A DNA stretch of 7,152 nt from an uncultured Collinsella sp. GTDB taxonomy: Bacteria; Actinomycetota; Coriobacteriia; Coriobacteriales; Coriobacteriaceae. The stretch's first letter is position 1. The number at the start of each line of letters is the position of its first letter. Below the pieces are notes generated by a model that worked only from the letters and a program-made list of their open reading frames with translations, did not search any database and was not told the DNA's origin. Where the stretch lies: contig CABVAS010000079.1 of NCBI GenBank assembly GCA_902496375.1, positions 1 to 7,152 of the forward strand. Reading direction: 5' to 3'. The position numbers and the translations under genes were made by a program. Positions 1 through 4,185 of this stretch are shown here, in pieces.

Positions 1-77
1 TGGTGCGGCGTATAGGATTCGAACCTATGACGTTCTGATTCGTAGTCAGACCCTCTATCCAGCTGAGGTAACGCCGC
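1..77 (-). tRNA. tRNA-Arg, anticodon ACG (downstream copy)
   Basis: The minus strand folds as a complete 77-nt tRNA with encoded CCA (bases 1-3). The acceptor strands GCGGCGT/ACGCCGC pair fully, and the anticodon loop CTACGAA is closed by TCTGA/TCAGA. The T-loop is the consensus GGTTCGAATCC. Anticodon ACG reads CGN arginine codons; A34 is normally deaminated to inosine by TadA in bacteria (family knowledge). It is identical base for base to the tRNA at 432-508 and has its own promoter at 90-118. Its terminator, if any, lies outside the window. Confidence 0.97.
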
Positions 78-89
78 AACGCACGGATT

Positions 90-118
90 ATTATGCACGT
101 GACCCCTCGATGGGTCAA
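90..118 (-). promoter_or_regulatory. Sigma70-type promoter of tRNA-Arg (1-77)
   Basis: On the minus strand, TTGACC (118-113) and CATAAT (95-90) are separated by exactly 17 bases. The predicted start is about 6-8 bases downstream, just before the tRNA 5' end at 77. Match quality, spacing and position all fit. The AT-rich stretch 119-155 just upstream could act as an UP-like element (inference). Confidence 0.75.
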
Positions 119-171
119 GCGACAATTTGGAAAAATTTTACGAAGTGATGATTGAGACGCCCGCGCCTCGA

Positions 172-200
172 CCGAGATTCGGATCCATGGGATACCGCCA
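172..200 (+). pseudogene. Decayed tRNA 3'-half-like stub
   Basis: Read on the plus strand, a T-loop-like GATTCGGATCC (176-186) is followed by ATG, seven acceptor-like bases, a discriminator G and CCA at 198-200. That is exactly the spacing between T-loop and CCA in a tRNA. There is no 5' half in front of it, and the T-stem pairs poorly, so it cannot be a functional tRNA. It points directly into the hairpin terminator at 208-231. The counterparts are 363-391 and 5344-5372. Remnant or mimic cannot be decided here. Confidence 0.5.
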
Positions 201-207
201 TAAAATA

Positions 208-231
208 AAAGCCCCCGTTGCCGGAGGCTTT
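208..231 (-). terminator. Duplicated tRNA-Arg terminator (copy A)
   Basis: The arms AAAGCCCCCG and CGGAGGCTTT form a 10-bp stem with one mismatch around a TTGC loop. In the minus direction it is followed by a T-rich stretch (CTTTTATTTTA). It follows the truncated tRNA-Arg 3' end at 242-261, so it now terminates only read-through. The stem is symmetric enough to work partly in both directions. Confidence 0.75.
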
Positions 232-241
232 CAATTTCAAT

Positions 242-261
242 TGGTGCGGCGTATAGGATTC
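242..261 (-). pseudogene. Truncated tRNA-Arg 3' end
   Basis: The last 20 bases of tRNA-Arg including CCA match 432-451 exactly and then stop inside the T-loop (GGATTC shared, next base differs). No 5' part of the tRNA is attached; the hairpin element 262-360 takes its place. In the minus direction the order is intact tRNA, terminator, element, stub, terminator. This resembles what site-specific integration at a tRNA T-loop leaves behind, although no integrase gene is in the window. Confidence 0.85.
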
Positions 262-360
262 CGCGCATCCGCTTCGCGGATCCGCACCGGCTTCGCCCGC
301 CTGCCGGCGGACTCGCCCGCGGGCTGAAAACGCTCCGCGTTTTTTTGACGCCCGCGCCTC
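262..360. repeat. GC-rich triloop-hairpin element, Arg-locus copy
   Basis: This 99-bp stretch aligns without gaps to 5245-5343. The first 48 bases differ at only 2 positions, and the rest is less conserved except for the AAAACGC hairpin. It contains tight hairpins: ATCCGC-TTC-GCGGAT at 267-281 and AAAACGC-TCC-GCGTTTT at 327-343, both perfect with three-base loops, and a weaker GGC-TTC-GCC at 289-297. On the minus strand the loops are GAA, GGA and GAA, i.e. GNA triloops, known to be unusually stable in DNA. No open frame or protein relation is evident. It could be a REP-like or MITE-like sequence. Confidence 0.8.
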
Positions 361-451
361 GACCGAGGTTCGAATCCATGCGGTGCCGGCGTAAAAGAAA
401 AGCCCCCGTTGCCGGAGGCTTCAAGTTCGATTGGTGCGGCGTATAGGATTC
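347..451. repeat. Direct repeat, copy B, at the tRNA-Arg locus
   Basis: This is the partner of 156-261. It carries the same elements in the same order: a plus-oriented T-loop/acceptor stub at 363-391 with GGTTCGAATCC at 367-377, the terminator at 400-421, and the 3' end of tRNA-Arg. Here the tRNA is complete and extends to 508. The offset of 190-191 bases defines one duplicated unit. Confidence 0.85.
400..421 (-). terminator. Intrinsic terminator of tRNA-Arg (432-508)
   Basis: The stem AAGCCCCCG/CGGAGGCTT with one mismatch and a TTGC loop is followed on the minus strand by TTTTCTTTT. It lies 10 bases downstream of the tRNA CCA end, as expected for a monocistronic tRNA transcript. Confidence 0.85.
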
Positions 452-508
452 GAACCTATGACGTTCTGATTCGTAGTCAGACCCTCTATCCAGCTGAGGT
501 AACGCCGC
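432..508 (-). tRNA. tRNA-Arg, anticodon ACG (upstream copy)
   Basis: This complete tRNA has encoded CCA at 432-434 and is identical to 1-77: acceptor GCGGCGT/ACGCCGC, anticodon loop CTACGAA, T-loop TTCGAAT. It has its own candidate promoter at 521-549 and its own terminator at 400-421. Its 3' end and terminator are duplicated downstream around the hairpin element (see 156-261 and 262-360). Confidence 0.97.
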
Positions 509-520
509 AGCGCAAGACAT

Positions 521-549
521 ATAAAACCACTTTAGCTTATTGGAGTCAA
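521..549 (-). promoter_or_regulatory. Candidate promoter of tRNA-Arg (432-508)
   Basis: On the minus strand, TTGACT (549-544) is followed after 17 bases by TTTTAT (526-521), with TTATAT just beyond as an alternative -10. The position places the start a few bases before the tRNA 5' end at 508. The gap between the 125-aa gene (stop at 586) and the tRNA contains this promoter and no clear terminator. Confidence 0.6.
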
Positions 550-585
550 GCACAATCTCAAACTTTTTTGTGGAACGCAGTTTTG

Positions 586-963
586 TCATGCTGCTCCGCA
601 TATACCGCTGTTCCCCGTACGATCGATTGGCTTTTCGATCACGTCAAACTTGGCATCAAGTTCCCTCAGGAGCGATCTCACCCGCTGGGCACAATCATAA
701 TCGGCAAACGAGATGCTCAGCATGCGCGCGACCTGGTTGGAAGTCCCAACTCCATAGAAGTGCTCCAGCGCCACAAGCCCCTCGTGCGTCACAAAGGTCT
801 CGACCACATGCGGCGACTCCTCAAAGCACCATTGTGTCAACGGACCCTCACTCGTCTGCCGAACCACCAGGCCGCCCATGCCAGACGGCTCACACGTTAC
901 AAGCAGGTACCCCCCGCCCTCGTCGCTCTCAAACAAAACCACCCGATCATCAAACAGCTCCAT
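586..963 (-). CDS. Hypothetical 125-aa protein, putatively SOS-controlled
   Basis: I do not recognise this protein. It has 125 residues, begins MELFDDRVVLFES, and shows no signal peptide, membrane segment or obvious metal-binding motif. The composition is mixed and acidic (repeated E and D), with four cysteines, so it is probably a small soluble cytoplasmic protein. The C-terminal half contains a helix-like stretch (RVRSLLRELDAKFDVIEK). It is likely real: an AGGGGA ribosome site (973-968) sits four bases before the ATG, and composition matches the neighbours. The opposite-strand frames in this region are shadows. A near-consensus LexA/SOS-type palindrome lies 60 bases upstream at 1023-1036, next to a possible promoter, which suggests induction after DNA damage. 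It stands alone between serS and tRNA-Arg. Function is unknown. Confidence 0.8.
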   Translation of the reverse strand: MELFDDRVVLFESDEGGGYLLVTCEPSGMGGLVVRQTSEGPLTQWCFEESPHVVETFVTHEGLVALEHFYGVGTSNQVARMLSISFADYDCAQRVRSLLRELDAKFDVIEKPIDRTGNSGICGAA

Positions 964-996
964 CGCGTCCCCTTTCTCTCGCTCTTATTTAGCAAA

Positions 997-1026
997 AGCA
1001 TAGCAGGTAGATGGCTGTATACAGAA
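997..1026 (-). promoter_or_regulatory. Possible promoter of the 125-aa gene
   Basis: On the minus strand, TATGCT (1002-997) is a fair -10. The best-spaced -35 is the weak TTCTGT (1026-1021) at 18 bases. The weak -35 overlaps the LexA-like palindrome, a typical arrangement for repressed SOS genes. The perfect palindrome CTGTATACAG at 1015-1024 also falls here. Confidence 0.4.
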
Positions 1027-1036
1027 CAGTTGTTCG
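1023..1036 (-). promoter_or_regulatory. LexA (SOS) box-like operator
   Basis: The minus strand reads CGAACAACTGTTCT, containing the perfect core GAAC-N4-GTTC. The Gram-positive LexA box is CGAACRNRYGTTYC; this site agrees at 12 of 14 positions. It overlaps the candidate -35 of the 125-aa gene, where a repressor would block transcription. The assignment rests on the motif and its position; no lexA gene is in the window. Confidence 0.6.
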
Positions 1037-1089
1037 TGTGTTTTCTATTGAGCTGTCCGCACGGCATGGTATGGACCTGCGCACGAAAT

Positions 1090-1113
1090 AGGGCGCCCCC
1101 GAAGGAGCGCCCT
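1090..1113 (-). terminator. Terminator downstream of serS
   Basis: Arms of 10 bases (AGGGCGCCCC and GGAGCGCCCT on the plus strand) pair with one mismatch around a four-base loop; on the minus strand the loop is TTCG. It lies 23 bases after the serS stop and is followed by ATTTCG, a rather poor U-tract. The stem is strong enough to be convincing. Confidence 0.75.
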
Positions 1114-1136
1114 TGCATATCCCCTATGCAGCCAAC

Positions 1137-2420
1137 TTACGCGACCGGCTCGATCTTCTCGAGACCACCCATGTAAGGACGCAGGACCTCGGGAATCGTG
1201 ATGGTGCCGTCGGCGTTCTGGTAGTTCTCCAGAATGGCGGCCATGGTGCGGCCGGCCGGCAGGCCGGAACCGTTGAGCGTGTGCAGGTAGCGCGAACCCT
1301 TGAAGTTCTCGGGGTCGCGGTACTTGATGTTGGCGCGGCGGGCCTGGAAGTCGCCGCAGTTGGAGCAGGAGCTGATCTCCTTGTAGGCGTTGTAGCTCGG
1401 CAGCCAGACCTCGACGTCGTAGGTCTGACGGGCAGAGAAGCCCAAGTCGCCGGTGCACAGGCTAATCACGCGATACGGAAGGCCCAGCTGCTGCAGCAGG
1501 TACTCGGCCTCGGCGGTCATGCTCTCGAGCTCCTCGTCGGACTCCTCCGGCTTAGCGAACTTGACCATCTCGACCTTGTCGAACTCGTGCTGACGGATGA
1601 TGCCGCGGGTGTCGCGACCGGCGGAACCGGCCTCCTCGCGGAAGCAGGGGGTGAAGGCGGTGTAGCGGCGCGGCAGGGTGTCGGCGTCGAGGACCTCGCC
1701 GGCGTGCAGGTTGGTGAGCACGACCTCGGCGGTGGGGATCAGGAAGTTGTCGCCCGAGACGTGGTAGGCGTCGTCCTCGAACTTGGGCAGCTGACCCGTG
1801 CCAAACATGGTCTGACGCTTGACGACGATGGGCGGCCACCACTCCTTAAAACCACGGCTGGTGTGCGTATCGAGGAAGAAGTTGATGAGGGCGCGCTCCA
1901 GGCGGGCGCCGGCGCCACCGAGAACGGTAAAACGGCTGCCGGAGAGCTTGTTGCCGCGCTCGAAGTCGAGGATGTCCAGATCGGTGCCCAGATCCCAATG
2001 CGGCTTAAAGTCGAAGTCGAACTCGCGCGGGGTGCCCCAACGACGGCGCTCAATATTCTCGTCCTCGTCCTTGCCGTACGGCGTGGCCTCGCAAGGAATG
2101 TTGGGCAGGTGAGCCATGAAGTCGTACTGCTCCTGCTCGAGAGCAGTACGGCGCTCGGCCAGACCGTCAATCTTCTCGTTGACGGCGCGCACGGCCTCCT
2201 TGGCGGCCTCGGCCTCGTCCTTCTTGCCCTCCTTCATCAGGGCGCCGATCTTCTTGGACTCGGCGTTGCGCGTAGCCTGGAGCTCCTCGACCTCGGTGAT
2301 GACGGCACGGCGCTCGTCGTCGAGCTCAAAGAACTTCTCGCGATCCCAAGACGTCTGGCGGTTAGCCATGGCGACATCGATGGCATCGGGGTTCTCGCGA
2401 ACAAACTTGATATCAAGCAT
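1137..2420 (-). CDS. serS: Seryl-tRNA synthetase
   Basis: Class II aminoacyl-tRNA synthetase that activates serine with ATP and charges tRNA-Ser (and tRNA-Sec where present) in the cytoplasm. At 427 residues it has the usual length. The N-terminus MLDIKFVRENPD is the classic SerRS start. Residues ~25-105 are the charged, helical coiled-coil arm that grips the tRNA-Ser long variable arm. The serine-binding loop PTAEV is at 229-233, motif 2 FREEAG at 260-265, and motif 3 with GLPAGRT around 386-392. A GGAGG site at 2430-2426, five bases before the ATG at 2420, fixes the start; an in-frame ATG at 2447 would add nine residues not typical of the family and has no such site. The gene is transcribed alone, divergent from the 57-aa membrane gene, and ends in a hairpin at 1090-1113. 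No T-box leader is visible in its short 5' region. Confidence 0.97.
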   Translation of the reverse strand: MLDIKFVRENPDAIDVAMANRQTSWDREKFFELDDERRAVITEVEELQATRNAESKKIGALMKEGKKDEAEAAKEAVRAVNEKIDGLAERRTALEQEQYDFMAHLPNIPCEATPYGKDEDENIERRRWGTPREFDFDFKPHWDLGTDLDILDFERGNKLSGSRFTVLGGAGARLERALINFFLDTHTSRGFKEWWPPIVVKRQTMFGTGQLPKFEDDAYHVSGDNFLIPTAEVVLTNLHAGEVLDADTLPRRYTAFTPCFREEAGSAGRDTRGIIRQHEFDKVEMVKFAKPEESDEELESMTAEAEYLLQQLGLPYRVISLCTGDLGFSARQTYDVEVWLPSYNAYKEISSCSNCGDFQARRANIKYRDPENFKGSRYLHTLNGSGLPAGRTMAAILENYQNADGTITIPEVLRPYMGGLEKIEPVA

Positions 2421-2425
2421 TAGAT

Positions 2426-2430
2426 CCTCC
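2426..2430 (-). promoter_or_regulatory. Ribosome binding site that decides the serS start
   Basis: GGAGG on the minus strand lies five bases before ATG 2420. It falls inside the reading frame of the longer ATG-2447 version, which makes that longer version unlikely. Confidence 0.85.
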
Positions 2431-2450
2431 GGCGATATACATTCCATTTA

Positions 2451-2460
2451 GGTTGCAACC
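2451..2460. promoter_or_regulatory. Palindrome GGTTGCAACC in the serS leader region
   Basis: A perfect 10-bp palindrome lies between the divergent starts of serS (2420) and the 57-aa gene (2532). It sits where an operator near the serS transcription start would be. No regulator can be named. Confidence 0.3.
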
Positions 2461-2476
2461 TTGTACATGTATGGGC

Positions 2477-2507
2477 AAGTATATACTTATGAGCGTTTAC
2501 GACCCAA
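2477..2507 (-). promoter_or_regulatory. Candidate serS promoter with symmetric -10 (AAGTATATACTT)
   Basis: On the minus strand, TTGGGT (2507-2502) is followed after 18 bases by TATACT (2483-2478). The -10 lies in the perfect 12-bp palindrome AAGTATATACTT (2477-2488), so a TATACT also faces the plus strand (2482-2487). There TTGTAC at 2461-2466 is a poor partner at 15 bases. A shared bidirectional -10 for serS and the 57-aa gene is possible but unproven. Confidence 0.35.
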
Positions 2508-2531
2508 CTCAACTACGCAAGAAGGCACCCA

Positions 2532-2705
2532 ATGGACGCAGTTTTTTCCTTTTTGTTTGGCACCCGCACCGGTTTTGCCATCCTTTTCGCCGGCGGCATC
2601 CTGTTATTTGCGATTCTTGCCTTTGTAATGGAGAAGCGTACCCATAAGATGTACGTCGACCGCGGACCCAAGTCCGAGGATGAGGAAGACAGCTTCTGGG
2701 ACTAA
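2532..2705 (+). CDS. Small single-pass membrane protein, 57 aa
   Basis: The family is not recognised. The frame encodes 57 residues starting MDAVFSFLFG. A hydrophobic segment from about residue 13 to 33 (GFAILFAGGILLFAILAFV) is followed by a basic patch (EKRTHKMYVDRGPK) and an acidic, aromatic tail (SEDEEDSFWD). By the positive-inside rule the C-terminus should be cytoplasmic and the N-terminus outside. GAAGG at 2521-2525, six bases before the ATG, is a good ribosome site. The open frame in another register that begins at 2453 overlaps it and lacks these features. It is the only plus-strand gene in the window, divergent from serS and convergent with proC, and ends at a perfect 17-bp hairpin terminator. 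The tail could recruit a partner, but the function is unknown. Confidence 0.75.
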   Translation: MDAVFSFLFGTRTGFAILFAGGILLFAILAFVMEKRTHKMYVDRGPKSEDEEDSFWD

Positions 2706-2736
2706 CCTGCCAAAAAGGGACAGGTTTATTTTGGTC
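2706..2736. repeat. Left arm of inverted repeat between the 57-aa gene and proC
   Basis: The arm begins immediately after the 57-aa gene's stop codon. Its reverse complement matches 2831-2862 over about 30 bases with few differences; the shared core is TAAACCYGTCC flanked by A and T runs. Together the arms bracket the hairpin at 2757-2797. Confidence 0.75.
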
Positions 2737-2756
2737 TGTTTTATCTGGGCAAACGC

Positions 2757-2799
2757 AAGCGCCCCGCAACTGGAATTGAGCCAGTTGCGGGGCGCTTTT
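2757..2799 (+). terminator. Strong hairpin terminator of the 57-aa gene
   Basis: AAGCGCCCCGCAACTGG and its exact reverse complement (2781-2797) form a perfect 17-bp stem around a 7-base loop, with TTTT running from the stem into 2799. It terminates plus-strand transcription. Because the stem is symmetric it may also stop minus-strand read-through from proC, though there the U-tract is weak. Confidence 0.85.
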
Positions 2800-2830
2800 C
2801 GCTAAAAGGACAAAACCGCAGAAAATACCT

Positions 2831-2862
2831 GCCAAAAATAAACCCGTCCTTTTTTTGGTCGG
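2831..2862. repeat. Right arm of inverted repeat
   Basis: This is the inverted partner of 2706-2736 and ends two bases short of the proC stop codon at 2865. The whole 157-bp stretch between the two convergent stop codons is therefore one nested inverted-repeat structure. Its T run (2850-2856) could add termination on the plus strand. Confidence 0.75.
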
Positions 2863-2864
2863 TT

Positions 2865-3635
2865 TTACTGGAGAGTTGCGTCGATTGCCTTGACCAGGGC
2901 GCTGCGCATGCCAGCGTCCTCGAGCGCAACGACGCCCTTGATGGTGGCACCACCGGGCGAGCATACGGCATCCTTCATCGCCGCAGGATGCTGGCCAGTT
3001 GCAAGCTGCAGCTTTGCCGTACCTAGCACCATCTGGCTCACAATGCGATAGGCATCGGCACGCGGGATACCGTGCTTGACCGCCGCATCGCCCAGGGCCT
3101 CGATTGCCATGGCGACAAATGCCGGAGCGCAACCACCCACCGTGCCGCCCACAAACAGCAGGCTCGTATCGAGCTCGACCACCGCACCGAGTTTGCCAAG
3201 CAGATCAAGCACCACGGCGCTCTGCTCATCACTAAGCGTGGAAGCCTTCTCGCAAGCGATGACGCCCTCGCCCACCGAAACCGGTGTGTTGGGCACCGTC
3301 GAGATATGCGCGACGCCCGGCAGGACCTGCTCCCACTTGGCACTGTCCCAGGTCCAGGCAACCGACAGAACGACCTTTTTGGCAAGAGCATCCTTGAGCG
3401 GGGCGAATACCTTCTCGATCATGTACGGTTTGACCGCAGCGACCACGATATCGGATGCGGCGACAACCTCGGCGGCATCGTGGCAGGCGACCATGCCGCG
3501 CGCCTCGCAGCGCTCAACCAGTGCGTCGTAGCGACCCGCGCAGGCGCACATGTCGCTCGCAGCTACACCGGCAGCGATCCAGCCATCGGCCATAGCGCTC
3601 GCCATATTGCCAAAACCGACAAATCCAATCTTCAT
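2865..3635 (-). CDS. proC: Pyrroline-5-carboxylate reductase
   Basis: Catalyses the last step of proline biosynthesis, reducing 1-pyrroline-5-carboxylate to proline with NAD(P)H in the cytoplasm. At 256 residues it is slightly short for the family (about 260-280). The N-terminal Rossmann motif MKIGFVGFGNMASAM is at 1-15, the NAD(P)-side KP at 69-70, and the family PNTP at 115-118. The C-terminal helical dimer domain carries the signature CSPGGATIKGVVALE at 225-239. One oddity: where most family members have SGSGPAY, this protein has GGCAPAF (167-173), so the substrate pocket differs somewhat. AGAGGA at 3650-3645, nine bases before the ATG, supports the start. It lies 73 bases downstream of rlmH with no clear promoter or terminator in between, so it may be read from the upstream SPFH-rlmH transcript. 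Confidence 0.95.
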   Translation of the reverse strand: MKIGFVGFGNMASAMADGWIAAGVAASDMCACAGRYDALVERCEARGMVACHDAAEVVAASDIVVAAVKPYMIEKVFAPLKDALAKKVVLSVAWTWDSAKWEQVLPGVAHISTVPNTPVSVGEGVIACEKASTLSDEQSAVVLDLLGKLGAVVELDTSLLFVGGTVGGCAPAFVAMAIEALGDAAVKHGIPRADAYRIVSQMVLGTAKLQLATGQHPAAMKDAVCSPGGATIKGVVALEDAGMRSALVKAIDATLQ

Positions 3636-3708
3636 ATCTCATAGTCCTCTCAGACACGCTCTTCAAAACGAAAGCTATTGTCCCACGCCATTGTTTCGTA
3701 TTGCCGAC

Positions 3709-4179
3709 CTATTTGTGATACGGCTCGCCACGGCTGATCTTGCAGGCGCGGTAGATTTGCTCCAGCAGCACCACGCGCGCCAAGTTATGCGGCAAGGTAA
3801 TGCGTCCAAAGCTGAGCATCTCGTCGGCGCGGGCGCGCACCTCATCGCTCACGCCGTCCGAACCGCCAATCACAAAGGCGATGTCGCTGCTGCCTCGCAG
3901 CATAAGATCGTCGAGCCTCGCCGAGAGCTCCTCACTCGAACGCTCCTTGCCCTCGATAGCCAGCAGGATCACATGCGCTCGAGACGGCAATGCAGCAAGA
4001 ATTGCCGCCCCCTCCTTGTCGCGCGCGGCATCCACGCCGCCCGCCTTAGCCGGGTCGATATCGGCCACCTCGCGGATATCCACCTTGGCATAGGCGCCTA
4101 GGCGCTTGGTGTACTCAGCGCACGCGTCCTTCCAAAAGCGCTCCTTGAGCTTACCGACGCAAACGACGGTGTATTTCAC
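3709..4179 (-). CDS. rlmH: 23S rRNA (pseudouridine1915-N3)-methyltransferase
   Basis: RlmH is a SPOUT-class (trefoil-knot) enzyme that methylates pseudouridine 1915 in helix 69 of 23S rRNA on assembled 70S ribosomes, using SAM. At 156 residues it has the normal length. The knot/SAM motif VIGGSDGV is at 103-110, LPHNLARVVLLEQIYRA runs 129-145, and the conserved C-terminal RGEPYHK (150-156) is intact. The start codon is GTG at 4179. AAGGAG sits nine bases upstream, inside the last codons of the SPFH gene, whose stop lies only six bases before this GTG. The two are therefore almost certainly translated from one mRNA with coupling. Confidence 0.97.
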   Translation of the reverse strand: MKYTVVCVGKLKERFWKDACAEYTKRLGAYAKVDIREVADIDPAKAGGVDAARDKEGAAILAALPSRAHVILLAIEGKERSSEELSARLDDLMLRGSSDIAFVIGGSDGVSDEVRARADEMLSFGRITLPHNLARVVLLEQIYRACKISRGEPYHK

Positions 4180-4185
4180 GCGCGT

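Larger units (their letters stand above)
156..261. repeat. Direct repeat, copy A, at the tRNA-Arg locus (stub + terminator + tRNA 3' end)
   Basis: This stretch recurs at 347-451 (offset 190-191), diverged mainly around 177-200 and 231-240. It contains a plus-oriented tRNA 3'-half-like stub (about 172-200, ending in CCA), a hairpin terminator (208-231) and the last 20 bases of tRNA-Arg on the minus strand (242-261). Copy B runs on into the intact tRNA-Arg gene, whereas copy A breaks off inside the T-loop after GGATTC. Confidence 0.85.

Noticed and set aside
127..327. Plus-strand 66-codon frame at the left end
   Set aside because: It runs through the terminator, the tRNA-Arg stub and the hairpin element; it has no ribosome site and composition follows the repeats.
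156..451. Direct repeats as a CRISPR array
   Set aside because: There are only two units with a 190-base period. The repeats are tRNA and terminator sequence and no cas gene is present.
1015..1024. CTGTATACAG as an Escherichia coli-type LexA box
   Set aside because: The half-sites are right but the spacing is 2 bases instead of 8. The adjacent GAAC-N4-GTTC site is the better SOS operator candidate.
409..1176. Long plus-strand open frame of 255 codons
   Set aside because: It starts in the tRNA-Arg terminator, reads antisense through tRNA-Arg (giving the familiar tRNA-antisense peptide AAYRIRTYDVLIRS) and then antisense to the 125-aa gene. It has no ribosome site and no consistent codon use.
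1113..2423. 436-codon plus-strand open frame opposite serS
   Set aside because: It is a mirror frame of the GC-rich serS gene. The product is low-complexity Leu/Val/Gly-rich with no recognisable motif, while serS carries all family motifs.
2421..2531. T-box or other riboswitch in front of serS
   Set aside because: The leader is too short, and there is no T-box sequence, specifier stem or antiterminator.
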